A DNA stretch of 64,000 nucleotides, from contig NZ_CP072203.1 of NCBI RefSeq assembly GCF_017654315.1, positions 4,712,001 through 4,776,000 on the forward strand, given 5' to 3'. The DNA is from Gordonia polyisoprenivorans. Its GTDB lineage: Bacteria; Actinomycetota; Actinomycetes; Mycobacteriales; Mycobacteriaceae. This document shows, one piece after another, positions 54,490-63,207 of this stretch. Position 1 is the first letter of the stretch. The number at the start of each line of letters is the position of its first letter. The notes under the pieces were generated by a model. That model made no database searches, was not told where the DNA came from, and saw only the letters and a program-made list of their open reading frames with translations. The position numbers were made by a program, and so were the translations under genes.

Positions 54490-55553
54490 GCCGTCGCGCG
54501 GACAGTTACGACGAGTCCGATGTCCGGGTCCGCCCCGGCAAGGGAAGTCGTCCGCGCACCAAGACCCGACCGGCACATGATGATGCGGAGTCGGCGATGG
54601 TTGTCTCGGTCGATCGGGGCCGCTGGGGTTGCGTACTCGGTGGCGACCCGGATCGTCGTGTGGTGGCCATGCGCGCACGTGAACTCGGCCGCACCCCGAT
54701 CGTGGTCGGCGACGATGTCGGGGTGGTCGGCGACCTGACCGGGAAGCCGGATTCACTGGCTCGGATCGTGCGAGTCGACGAGCGGCGAACGGTCCTGCGG
54801 CGCACCGCCGATGATACCGATCCGTACGAGCGGATCGTCGCCGCCAACGCCGATCGCCTCCTGATCGTCACGGCCATGGCCGATCCCCCACCCCGGACCG
54901 GATTCGTCGAACGCGCCCTCGCCGCGGCGTATGTCGGTGGGCTCGAACCCATCTTGTGTCTCACCAAGTCCGATCTGGCCGATCCCACCGAGTTCACCAG
55001 TGCCTTCGACGGACTCGACCTGATCATCGTGCGCGCCGGTCGCGACGATCCACTCGACGACGTCCTCGGCTTGCTGCGCGGGCACCTCACCGCATTGATC
55101 GGGCACTCCGGCGTGGGCAAGTCCACCCTCGTCAACCGCCTTGTGCCCGAAGCCGAACGGGCCACCGGTGTGGTCTCGGGGGTCGGCAAGGGCCGACACA
55201 CCTCCACCGCGTCGGTGGCGTTGGTGTTGCCGCCACATCCCGATGACGTGCGAGGTCCCAAGAACCAGGGCCGACGGTCGTGGGTCATCGACACCCCCGG
55301 AATCCGCTCATTCGGTCTCGCCCACGTCGACGCCGACGACATCGTCGACGCCTTCGACGATCTGCGCGATGCCATCGAGAACTGTCCGCGCGGCTGCACC
55401 CACCTCGGACCGCCTGCCGATCCGGAATGCGCACTCGACGCCCTCACCGGCGCCTCGCATCGTCGCGCGATGGCGGTGCGGCGCCTGCTCGTCGCGGTGG
55501 GTGGCGGCGGGACCGACCCCGAGCCGGAATCGACGAGCGTCGACTCGGAGTAG
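54486..55553 (+). CDS. rsgA: Ribosome small-subunit-dependent GTPase
   Basis: 355 residues from the GTG at 54486 (GTGA overlap with aroA). Circularly permuted GTPase: G4 TKSD, then G1 GHSGVGKST near 203, then G3 DTPG. The C-terminal zinc region holds [10 protein letters not shown]. It assists late 30S ribosome maturation. Confidence 0.95.
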   Translation: MSRRADSYDESDVRVRPGKGSRPRTKTRPAHDDAESAMVVSVDRGRWGCVLGGDPDRRVVAMRARELGRTPIVVGDDVGVVGDLTGKPDSLARIVRVDERRTVLRRTADDTDPYERIVAANADRLLIVTAMADPPPRTGFVERALAAAYVGGLEPILCLTKSDLADPTEFTSAFDGLDLIIVRAGRDDPLDDVLGLLRGHLTALIGHSGVGKSTLVNRLVPEAERATGVVSGVGKGRHTSTASVALVLPPHPDDVRGPKNQGRRSWVIDTPGIRSFGLAHVDADDIVDAFDDLRDAIENCPRGCTHLGPPADPECALDALTGASHRRAMAVRRLLVAVGGGGTDPEPESTSVDSE

Positions 55554-55559
55554 GGTGCC

Positions 55560-55737
55560 GGTGGGTGGTGGGGCCGGTGGGTGGTGGTGGCGAAACCAGC
55601 GTCGGCGCAGGCGGTCTCGAGGCTCGGCGCACGCGCCTCGCACCTCGACCATCGGGGTTGGAACCATCGGGGCGAAACGACCGGCTACCACGTAGCCATC
55701 GGGGTTGGAACCATCGGGGGTAAGCGGCCTCGAGACC
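55560..55737. repeat. Repeat-rich convergent spacer with bracketing inverted repeat
   Basis: Two 16-bp GGTGGGTGGTGG units stand at 55560–55590. An identical 24-base block occurs at 55649–55672 and 55696–55719; each block is CCATCGGGG-TTGGAA-CCATCGGGG, so the nonamer appears four times. The whole is bracketed by GGTCTCGAGGC (55613–55623) and its exact complement (55727–55737). Located between the convergent rsgA and GntR genes; likely a bidirectional terminator or REP-like element. Confidence 0.75.
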
Positions 55738-55741
55738 CGCC

Positions 55742-56488
55742 TCAGCGATCGACGACGGTCGTCTCGAAGAAGTAGCGGTCCGCGCGGTAGGCGTGGCGAC
55801 CCACCTCGACGACCTTGCCCGCATCGTCGAATGCAGTGCGCTGCATGGTCAGCAACGGCGCACCCGGCTCGACGTCGAGCAGAGTGGCCTCCTCGGCGTC
55901 GGCGGCTTTCGCGCCGATGACCTGGCGGGCAAGCCGAATGTGGACGCCCTTGGCGCGCAGCCCCTTGTAGAGGCCGCCGTCCTCGAGATCGCCTGGCGGC
56001 GGGCAGATGTCGGCGGGTAGGTGATTGGTCATCACCGCCAGTGGCTCGCCGCCTGCGCTGCGTAGCCGTCGGATGGTGACAGCCTCCGCGTCGGCATCGA
56101 GACCGAGATCGGTGCGCAGGTCGTCGTCGGGCACCGACCGCCGGTACTCGAGAAGCTGTGTCTCCGGGTGCATTCCGGCCGTGCTGAGATCGTCGAACAG
56201 ACTGGTCAGTTCCACCGAGCGGTTCACCGGGCTCTGCACCACCTGGGTGCCGACGCCCCGTTTGCGCACGACGACCCCCTTGTCGACGAGCTCCTGGATC
56301 GCCTGGCGGATCGTCGGGCGGGAGAGCTTGAGCCGTTTGGCGAGATCGAGCTCGTTCTCGAGACGATCACCCGGAGCGAGCTCGCCACCGATGATCGCGG
56401 CCTCGATCGCGCGGGCGAGCTGGTGATACAGCGGCACCGGGGTCGACCGATCGAGATCGATCTGGAGCTGCGTGGTGGCCTGTGTCAT
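55742..56488 (-). CDS. GntR/HutC-family regulator with UTRA domain
   Basis: 248 residues. Winged HTH: LYHQLARAIEAAI, GDRLENELDLAKRL, LSRPTIRQAIQELVDKG (about 20–75). UTRA ligand domain from about 95 to the end. HutC members sense sugars, sugar phosphates or histidine intermediates. The only gene divergent from or beside it is a decayed Gfo/Idh oxidoreductase, which may have been its target. Confidence 0.9.
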   Translation of the reverse strand: MTQATTQLQIDLDRSTPVPLYHQLARAIEAAIIGGELAPGDRLENELDLAKRLKLSRPTIRQAIQELVDKGVVVRKRGVGTQVVQSPVNRSVELTSLFDDLSTAGMHPETQLLEYRRSVPDDDLRTDLGLDADAEAVTIRRLRSAGGEPLAVMTNHLPADICPPPGDLEDGGLYKGLRAKGVHIRLARQVIGAKAADAEEATLLDVEPGAPLLTMQRTAFDDAGKVVEVGRHAYRADRYFFETTVVDR

Positions 56489-56627
56489 GCCTCATAGTAT
56501 GTCATAACAACCAAACATATGCGTCTTTGACAGGTCGATCAGTCGCCCGGGATGTTGTGCGGCGTGATGACGGCGATCTACGACACTTGCGGACGATGAC
56601 CCCCGACGAGAGCGCCGTGATGGCTCA

Positions 56628-56942
56628 TCACGATCTTCGCAACCTGCCGCATGTCCGAATGCGCCGACATCGACATGGTGACCATCGCCACGGGTCAATC
56701 GAAATCGACCGCGCATCAGCAACTTCATCGCGCGGTGACTTACCGATACCTGCGAGCAGATCGTCGGGCGAGTCGAAGACCGGAGCCCCCGGGAGGTCCG
56801 TCGCCACCTCGCGGCGGCGGTCAGGGTTGCCGGTGGCCACCCCGGCCAGCTCGATCTCCGGCACCGCCTGGATACAGGGCGCATGGAAGATCCGTCCACC
56901 CGCGCCGTAACCGACCAACCCCAGTCTCACCATCGTCTCCAC
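56628..56942 (-). pseudogene. Gfo/Idh/MocA oxidoreductase, N-terminal remnant
   Basis: Residues 1–65 of this frame (VRLGLVGYGAGGRIFHAP, ELAGVATGNPDRR, PVFDSPDDLLAG) are a sound NAD(P)-binding start of a Gfo/Idh/MocA dehydrogenase. After about 56745 the translation loses all similarity and stops at 56628, about 270 residues short. On the opposite strand at 56660–56700 the frame reads ADIDMVTIATG, like the next strand of the same fold, hinting that a piece was inverted. The other 140 bases to the GntR start hold nothing I recognise. Confidence 0.65.
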
Positions 56943-56945
56943 TTA

Positions 56946-56969
56946 ATTTGTCCGGACATTGGTACAAAT
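56946..56969. promoter_or_regulatory. Inverted repeat upstream of the Gfo/Idh remnant
   Basis: ATTTGT (56946–56951) and ACAAAT (56964–56969) pair, and the segment includes the 10-bp palindrome TGTCCGGACA at 56950–56959. This is the right kind of site for the nearby GntR/HutC regulator; binding is inference. Confidence 0.4.
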
Positions 56970-56975
56970 GTAGCG

Positions 56976-57857
56976 TCAGGCGGTCCGCGTCGTTACCTCC
57001 CGGACGATGTCGAGCACCGCCCGGGCGGCCGTCGACGGCGAGCGCACCGAGGAGTGCGCGATCGAGACAACCCAGTCGAGATCACGGTCGGTGCAGGGCA
57101 CCCCCACCGCTCCGGCGTGGTCGTGGGCGACGCTCCAGGGCACCAATGTCACCCCGAAATCGTTGAGCGCCAATCGGATACCGAACTCTTGATCGGCCAC
57201 CTCGATCACCGATCGGCGATGCGGGAGCCACTTGTCGGTCACCGCGCGGGTGCCCCAGCCGGGCGGGTAGTCGATGGTGCGTTCGGCGGCGAGATCCGCG
57301 GCCGCGAAGCCGCCGGCCCGAACCAGCCGGTGGTCGGGGTGGGCCACGAGCACCAGAGGCTCTCGGGCCAGCCGGTACACGGTGATGCCGGGGATCTCCT
57401 GATCCGGACCGCCGAGCAGTGCCAGATCCAGCGTTCCGTCGCGCAGCCCGCGGATGTTGCCCTGACTGCCCTGCGGATTCTGCCGCATCGCGATCGCGAC
57501 ACCCGGATGCCGCCGATGCACCGCCCCGAACGCCTCCGCGAGATCGATGGTGACGATGTTGACCAAGGCACCCACCGCGACATCACCGCGGATGTCCCCG
57601 CGCAGCGCCGCGAGGGCGTCGACGATCTCGGCGCGCGCCCGGACCGCGGCTCGAGCGGGTTCGACGACGGCGCGCCCGGCCTCGGTGAGCACCAGCGTGG
57701 TCGGGGTGCGATCGAAGAGTTGCGCGCCGACCTCGCGCTCGAGTTTGGCCACCGACGTCGACACCGCCGACTGCACGACCTGCATCGACCGTGCCGCAGC
57801 GGTGAAGGTGCCATGCTCACAGCACGCGAGGAAGTAGTCGAGTTGCCGCAGTTCCAT
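56976..57857 (-). CDS. LysR-family regulator
   Basis: 293 residues from the ATG at 57857 (MELRQLDYFLACCEHG). HTH at 15–35 with TAAARSMQVVQSAVSTSVAKLE split around the recognition helix, then the effector domain (PGVAIAMRQNPQ, LDLALLGG). Divergent from an MFS transporter it probably controls. Confidence 0.92.
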   Translation of the reverse strand: MELRQLDYFLACCEHGTFTAAARSMQVVQSAVSTSVAKLEREVGAQLFDRTPTTLVLTEAGRAVVEPARAAVRARAEIVDALAALRGDIRGDVAVGALVNIVTIDLAEAFGAVHRRHPGVAIAMRQNPQGSQGNIRGLRDGTLDLALLGGPDQEIPGITVYRLAREPLVLVAHPDHRLVRAGGFAAADLAAERTIDYPPGWGTRAVTDKWLPHRRSVIEVADQEFGIRLALNDFGVTLVPWSVAHDHAGAVGVPCTDRDLDWVVSIAHSSVRSPSTAARAVLDIVREVTTRTA

Positions 57858-57897
57858 CGTGATCGCCCTCTCACTCGCCCCCGCCGACCTGGCAATC

Positions 57898-57914
57898 ATC
57901 TTCCACGTAGATGT
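57898..57914. promoter_or_regulatory. T-N11-A type dyad between LysR and MFS genes
   Basis: CATCTTCCACGTAGATG at 57898–57914 has arms CATCT/AGATG around seven bases, the size of a LysR box, in the 111-base divergent gap. Confidence 0.45.
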
Positions 57915-57968
57915 GGCCATCAGAATCTATCGCTTTTCTTCACGGCGACCGCGCCGCACCATGGACAC

Positions 57969-59231
57969 ATGGCTTCGACGACCTCCTCCCCGACCACCCG
58001 ACTCAGCCGGGTGATCGTGCTGTTGTTCGCGGTGACCGCGGGGTCCTCGGCGGGCTGTCTCTACTACCTGCAGCCCCTGCTGCACGAGGTCGGCGGCGAC
58101 CTCCACGTCTCGACGACGGCCGCGGGCCTGATCATCTCGGTGACCCAGGTCGGCTACCTGATCGGTCTGGCTCTGGTCGTACCGCTGGGCGACTTCCTGG
58201 ACCGCCGACGGCTCGTCGGCGGGCTGCTGGTCGTGTCGTGCATCGGTTTGGCGATCGCCGCGGCCGCACCCACCTACGCGGTCCTGATGATCATGGTGTT
58301 CGCGGTCGGGGTGTCGGCGTCGGCGGCACAGGTGGTCGTACCGTGGGCCGCGGCGGTGGCCGGGCCGAGTGAACGCGGCGCCGTCGTCGGCACGGTGATG
58401 AGCGGATTGCTCGTCGGCATCCTGTTCTCCCGCGTCCTGTCGGGCCTCATCGCGCAGGCGGGCGGCTGGCGCACCGTGCTCGTCGTGGCCGCGGTCATGC
58501 AGGTGATGATGGCCGCCGCGGTCTGGTGGCGGGCGCCGCACACCGCGGTCGAGCGCTCGGGCACCACGTCGTATCCGCGTGTGCTGGCCTCGATCGCGAC
58601 GCTGATCCGGTCGGAGAGCGTCCTGCGCCACCGCATGGTGCTCGGCGGACTGAACATGGCCGCGTTCTCGGCGATGTGGACGGCGATCGCCTTCCTGCTC
58701 GCCGGAGCCCACGGCTCGTCGTATCACTTCTCCGACGCCGAGATCGGGCTGTTCGGTCTGGCCGGGGTGGCCGGTGCGCTGGCCGCCCCACGGGTCGGCA
58801 GACTCGCCGACCGCGGCTATCTGCGCCACACCCAATACGGCGTGTGGGTCGTCCAGCTTCTCAGCTGGGGGCTGTTGTGGGCGGGTGCGCACCAGGTGCT
58901 GGTGCTGATCCTCGCGCTGCTCGTCTTCGATTTCGGCGTGCAGGGCGTGCAGATCGCCAACCAGGCCGCGGTGTACTCGCTCGACGGCGAGGCACGCTCT
59001 CGGCTGACGACCGCCTACATGGTGGCCTACTTCGCCGGCGGCGTCGCGGGTTCGGCGTTCGGCGGATGGGCATATCAGACCGGCGGGTGGAACCTGGTGT
59101 GCGCTGCGGGCGCGGCTACCGCGGTGCTCGGCATCGTGCTGTGGGCGGCGTTCGCTATCGGTGAGCGCGAGCACTCGGTGCAAGGAATCGCCGCGCAGCA
59201 ACGGCTGCGCGGCGAAGTCCAGGCGGTCTAG
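57969..59231 (+). CDS. Major facilitator superfamily transporter
   Basis: 420 residues from the ATG at 57969. GDFLDRRRLVGGL is the loop 2–3 motif; VPWAAAVAGPSERGAVVGTVMSG follows helix 4. Relates to the YgaY/AraJ-like export branch. Twelve membrane segments. Its TAG stop is the start of a sequence identical to the tip of the MITE-like element near prmD. Confidence 0.88.
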   Translation: MASTTSSPTTRLSRVIVLLFAVTAGSSAGCLYYLQPLLHEVGGDLHVSTTAAGLIISVTQVGYLIGLALVVPLGDFLDRRRLVGGLLVVSCIGLAIAAAAPTYAVLMIMVFAVGVSASAAQVVVPWAAAVAGPSERGAVVGTVMSGLLVGILFSRVLSGLIAQAGGWRTVLVVAAVMQVMMAAAVWWRAPHTAVERSGTTSYPRVLASIATLIRSESVLRHRMVLGGLNMAAFSAMWTAIAFLLAGAHGSSYHFSDAEIGLFGLAGVAGALAAPRVGRLADRGYLRHTQYGVWVVQLLSWGLLWAGAHQVLVLILALLVFDFGVQGVQIANQAAVYSLDGEARSRLTTAYMVAYFAGGVAGSAFGGWAYQTGGWNLVCAAGAATAVLGIVLWAAFAIGEREHSVQGIAAQQRLRGEVQAV

Positions 59232-59241
59232 GGCGTGTCTC
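59229..59241. repeat. Solo copy of the MITE terminal repeat tip
   Basis: TAGGGCGTGTCTC, 13 bases identical to the left end of the element at 31250, again directly at a stop codon. No matching right end was seen nearby. A CTGAG-CCCGA-CTCAG hairpin (59241–59255) follows at the stop of the desaturase gene. Confidence 0.5.
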
Positions 59242-59251
59242 TGAGCCCGAC

Positions 59252-60460
59252 TCAGCGCGCGTGACGACGCAGCCGTCGCCTGCGCCGGGCCTCGGCGATG
59301 GCCGAGCGCAACCCGAGCGCCTTGTCGATGCCCGCGAAACGACGTTCCGAGGCGGTCTCGGGTGCATCGTCGGCGGTGTCGCGCAGGAACCGGTCCGGCA
59401 ATGCGAGTTTGTTGATGGTGCGCAGCGTCTTGCCGTACTGCACCCACAGTGAGCCGGTCGTGTAGGGCAGATCGTATTTGTCACACAGCGCGCGCACCCG
59501 CACCGAGATGTCGGCGAGCCGGTTGCTCGGCAGGTCGGGGTACAGGTGGTGCTCGATCTGGTAGCAGAGGTTCCCCGACATGAATGCCATGGCCGGGCCG
59601 GCACGAAAGTTGGCGCTGCCCAACATCTGTCGCAGGTACCACTGGCCCTGGGTCTCGTTCTCGAGGGTGTCGACGGTGAATTTCTCCGCGCCGTCCGGGA
59701 AGTGCCCGCAGAAGATGACCACATACGCCCAGAGGTTGCGGATCAGATTCGCCGTCAGATTCGCGGTCAGGGTGTGCCGGAAATTCGGCCCGGTCAGCGC
59801 CGGGAACAACACATAGTCCTTGGCGACCTGCTTGCCGATCTTGCGGCCGAATTCCTTCATCTGCGGGATCGCGACCTCTTTGGGCTTCTCGCCCTGAATG
59901 ACCTCTTTGAGCGCGAGGTCGTGCAGGCCGATGCCCCACTCGAAGGTGGCTGCCAGGAGCAGATTGAACAGCGGCTGCAGCGCGCGTCGCGGTTCCCAGG
60001 GCTCGTCGCGGGTGACCCGCAGGATCTTGTAGCCGACGTCGTGATCCATGCCGACGACGTTGGTGTACTTGTGATGGATGTAGTTGTGGGAGTGCTTCCA
60101 GTGCGGCGACGCGCACACCATGTCCCATTCCCACGTCGTCGAGTGGACCTCGGGATCGTTCATCCAATCCCACTGCCCGTGCATCACATTGTGCCCGAGT
60201 TCCATGTTCTCGATGATCTTGGCCAGCGCGAGCGCACCGGTGCCCAGCAGCCACAACGGCCGCCGATGACTGCCGAGCAGCGCGAGACGCCCGGAGACCT
60301 CGAGGACCCGGTGAGCGAGAATCGTGCGCCGCAGGTAGGTGACGTCGCGCACCCCGCGGTCGGCCTCGATCTCGCGGCGCAGCGCGTCGAGTTCGGCCCC
60401 GAGCGCCTCGACGTCGGCGTCGGTCAGGTGGGCGTACTCATTGATGTCGGTGATTGCCAT
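59252..60460 (-). CDS. desA3: Membrane fatty-acid desaturase, DesA3-like (copy 1)
   Basis: 402 residues. Three histidine boxes: H90NVMH94, HSHNYIHH at 123–130, and QIEHH near 327–331. Hydrophobic segments flank box 1 and lie between boxes 2 and 3. Family: stearoyl-CoA delta-9 desaturases such as M. tuberculosis DesA3, needing an electron-transfer reductase; one is encoded at the right window edge. Closely related to the gene 44 bases upstream. Confidence 0.93.
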   Translation of the reverse strand: MAITDINEYAHLTDADVEALGAELDALRREIEADRGVRDVTYLRRTILAHRVLEVSGRLALLGSHRRPLWLLGTGALALAKIIENMELGHNVMHGQWDWMNDPEVHSTTWEWDMVCASPHWKHSHNYIHHKYTNVVGMDHDVGYKILRVTRDEPWEPRRALQPLFNLLLAATFEWGIGLHDLALKEVIQGEKPKEVAIPQMKEFGRKIGKQVAKDYVLFPALTGPNFRHTLTANLTANLIRNLWAYVVIFCGHFPDGAEKFTVDTLENETQGQWYLRQMLGSANFRAGPAMAFMSGNLCYQIEHHLYPDLPSNRLADISVRVRALCDKYDLPYTTGSLWVQYGKTLRTINKLALPDRFLRDTADDAPETASERRFAGIDKALGLRSAIAEARRRRRLRRHAR

Positions 60461-60504
60461 CGGTGTCCATTATGCGCTTGCGGCGCCGAGACGGGGAGCC
60501 CGCC

Positions 60505-61827
60505 TCAGGCCGCGCGACGCTCCACCACCTGGGACGATCGTCCCACTCGGGTCCGCCGACGCTCGCGCATGGACTTGATCGCCGAGCGCAGTCCGCGGCG
60601 CCGACCGGTCAACGGGTCGACGGTCGCGTGCAGTCGAGTGCCCTCGGGCAGACCTTGCTTGAAACGACGTTCGGACGCAGTCTCGGGTGCGTCGTCGGCG
60701 GTTGCCGAGAGGTATTTGTCCGGCAGCGACAACTTGGCGATGGTGCGCCACGACTTCGCGTACTGCAGCGGGAACGAGCCGGTGGTGTAGGGCAGATCGT
60801 ACTTCTCGCACAGCGCGCGCACTCGCACCGCGATCTCGGCGAGCCGATTGCTCGGCAGGTCCGGGAAGATGTGGTGCTCGATCTGGTAGGAGAGGTTGCC
60901 GCTCATGAACGCCAGCACGGGACCGCACCGGAAGTTGGCGCTGCCCAACATCTGTCGCAGATACCACTGCGCCTGCGTCTCGGAGTCGACGTCCTGCTTG
61001 GTGAACTTCTCGGCGCCGTCCGGGAAGTGCCCGCAGAAGATGACGGCGTTGGTCCACACGTTGCGGATGACGTTGGCCATCGCGTCGGCGGTCGCCGCCT
61101 TGCGGAAAGCCGTTGCGGCATCGCGCTTGTCGCCGCCGAACGCCAGGGCTGCCGCGGCGACCAGCGTCGGCTGCACGGCGTAGTCCTTGGCGAGCTGGCG
61201 GCCCACCTTGCGGCCCACATCGGCCAGATCCCGGCGGAACTGTTCCTTGGCCTCGGGGGTACGGCGCTTCTTGCCGAGCTCGAGATGCTGTGCGGCAACA
61301 CCGTATTCGAACAACAGCGCCAGCAGGGCGTTGTACACCAGGTTGCCCAGGTAGAACGGCTGCCATCGCTGATCGCGCGTCACGCGCAGCAGCCCGTAGC
61401 CCACGTCGTCGTCCATGCCGAGCACGTTGGTGTACTTGTGATGGATGTAGTTGTGGGTGTGCTTCCAATGCGCCGAGGGATCGGTGTTGTCCCACTCCCA
61501 GGTGGTCGAGTGCACCTCGGGATCGTTCATCCAGTCCCACTGCCCGTGCATCACGTTGTGCCCGAGCTCCATGTTCTCCACGATCTTGGCAACGCCGAGC
61601 GTGGCCGCGCCCGCCCACCACAGCCCGCGGTTGCGCGAGCCGGCGATCATCGTCCGGCCGGCGAGCTCGAGGCCACGCTGGAAGCGGATGGTGTTGCGGA
61701 TGTAGCGGGCGTCACGCTCACCGCGCGCCGCCTCGATGTCGGCCCGGATGGCATCGAGTTCGGCGCCGAGGGCTTCGACGTCGGACTCGGACAGGTGGGC
61801 GTATTCGGGGATGTCGGTGATCGCCAT
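60505..61827 (-). CDS. desA3: Membrane fatty-acid desaturase, DesA3-like (copy 2)
   Basis: 440 residues, with the same start (MAITDI-EYAHL) and the same three boxes (HNVMH, HTHNYIHH, QIEHH) as copy 1, plus longer insertion before box 3 and a longer basic tail with a GTRLHATVDPLTGRRRG segment. The pair is a tandem duplication that has diverged. First gene of the pair, with a dyad-rich promoter region upstream. Confidence 0.93.
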   Translation of the reverse strand: MAITDIPEYAHLSESDVEALGAELDAIRADIEAARGERDARYIRNTIRFQRGLELAGRTMIAGSRNRGLWWAGAATLGVAKIVENMELGHNVMHGQWDWMNDPEVHSTTWEWDNTDPSAHWKHTHNYIHHKYTNVLGMDDDVGYGLLRVTRDQRWQPFYLGNLVYNALLALLFEYGVAAQHLELGKKRRTPEAKEQFRRDLADVGRKVGRQLAKDYAVQPTLVAAAALAFGGDKRDAATAFRKAATADAMANVIRNVWTNAVIFCGHFPDGAEKFTKQDVDSETQAQWYLRQMLGSANFRCGPVLAFMSGNLSYQIEHHIFPDLPSNRLAEIAVRVRALCEKYDLPYTTGSFPLQYAKSWRTIAKLSLPDKYLSATADDAPETASERRFKQGLPEGTRLHATVDPLTGRRRGLRSAIKSMRERRRTRVGRSSQVVERRAA

Positions 61828-61869
61828 GGATTCCTCTCACCTCACGCCGCGGCCGGGACAAGCTACTCC

Positions 61870-61912
61870 CGCCTACGGCTACGTTTCCGTAACTTACGAC
61901 AGCGTAGGTTAC
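61870..61912. promoter_or_regulatory. Cluster of CTACG/CGTAG half-sites before the desaturases
   Basis: GTAACTTACG (61889–61898) and CGTAGGTTAC (61903–61912) are complementary at nine of ten positions. Upstream, CCTACGG, CTACG and CCGTAA add more half-sites within 20 bases. This is a credible operator for a lipid-responsive (TetR-type) repressor of the desaturases; the regulator is not in the window neighbourhood. Confidence 0.6.
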
Positions 61913-61972
61913 TGGGCGCGAGGTGTCCAGCCTTGGTGAAACAGACATCGGTGCGACCTGGGTCGGGACCGC

Positions 61973-63085
61973 TCAGAGTGTGCAGTTCTCCCGCAGGAGT
62001 TCGTATCCGACGAGATCCTCGATATGGCCGTCGGAACTCGCCGCCAGGGGCTGGGTGCCGAACTCGGTGAAGCCGGCGTTACGGGCGAGCGCCCGGCTGC
62101 CCTCATTGGAGGCCGCTGCGAACATGGTCAGCCGCCGGATGTCGAGGACGTCGAAGATGTGGCGCACCGCCGCCGGGAATGCTTCTCCCAGAACACCTTT
62201 GCCACGCGACGCCGGATGCGTGTAGAAGCCGATCTCGGCGCCGGTGACGTCGTCGATCGCGAAGATCGAGATGTCGCCCATGTATTCGTCGGTCTCCTGA
62301 TCGGCGACCGCCCAGGTGCAGGTGCTCCCGCACGCGGCGGTCCACCACTTCCGGGTGCGTTCGACTGCCGCATGTTCGACCGACAGCGGATCGGGGCGCT
62401 CGAAGAGGTATTTGCGCGAGATCGGGTCGTCGAGGGTCTCGCGGATACGCTCGTCGTCCTTCTCGGCCAGCGGGCGCAACCGGAATCGCTCGGTGTCGAA
62501 GGTGGTGGCGTGCCACCGCGATTTCGGTGCGAAGTCGTCGCCGGCATGCCACTTGGCACACCACGCGTCGACGACGCGGCTGTTCATCTCGAGCCAGTCG
62601 GGCAGGCGCGCGAGCAGGGTGAACCCGGCGGCGTGCGCGACCCGAAGACTCGCCAGATTGCCCTCGGCGGCGTGGAACCGCACGACCTCCACGTCGCGTT
62701 CGGCGGCTGCATACGTCATCGCGAGCACCACCGCCCGGCGCGCGAGACCCGCTCCCCGGGCATCGGGATGCAGGACGAATCCGACCTCGACGATCCGCCC
62801 GGCGCCCTGCAGCTCGACACTGCCTGCGAATCGCCCCTCGTGCTCGATCGCCCAGGTCATGGAATCGCCGTCATCCCACCCTCGCAGAGCCCCGTCGATG
62901 AAACGCTCGGCATCGGAGCGGCCGTAGGGCGAGGGCATACGCGCCCAGCGCATGGTCAGCGGGTCGGTGGCGTAACCGACCACGCGATCGATGTCGTCAC
63001 TCCGGTGTGCCCGCAGGGTGACCACCCCGTCGGAGCAGACCGGAACCTCGGTCGTTTCGGACAGTCGGGACACTTCGGCTCGCAC
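61973..63085 (-). CDS. Double GNAT acetyltransferase
   Basis: 370 residues from the GTG at 63085, preceded by GGAGGAG at a good distance. Two GNAT domains: about 17–165 (VEVGFVLHPDARGAGLARRAV) and about 195–365 (AEIGFYTHPASRGKGVLGEAF). Both resemble RimJ/RimL-type acetyltransferases acting on amino groups of proteins or small molecules. It stands between the desaturases and the ferredoxin reductase. Confidence 0.9.
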   Translation of the reverse strand: MRAEVSRLSETTEVPVCSDGVVTLRAHRSDDIDRVVGYATDPLTMRWARMPSPYGRSDAERFIDGALRGWDDGDSMTWAIEHEGRFAGSVELQGAGRIVEVGFVLHPDARGAGLARRAVVLAMTYAAAERDVEVVRFHAAEGNLASLRVAHAAGFTLLARLPDWLEMNSRVVDAWCAKWHAGDDFAPKSRWHATTFDTERFRLRPLAEKDDERIRETLDDPISRKYLFERPDPLSVEHAAVERTRKWWTAACGSTCTWAVADQETDEYMGDISIFAIDDVTGAEIGFYTHPASRGKGVLGEAFPAAVRHIFDVLDIRRLTMFAAASNEGSRALARNAGFTEFGTQPLAASSDGHIEDLVGYELLRENCTL

Positions 63086-63207
63086 GCGGATCTCCTCCGT
63101 GGTCGACAGCAGCCGTGTTCGAGCCTAACGGGTCTGCGACGACGGGGCGATGTTTGCGCCCGATCGACCGTGTCCCGCCTCGTCGGCGGGCGTCGACGCG
63201 GCCGGTG

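Noticed and set aside
55649..55719. CRISPR-like array
   Set aside because: Only two 24-base blocks with a single 23-base spacer and no cas genes; the blocks are themselves internal repeats.
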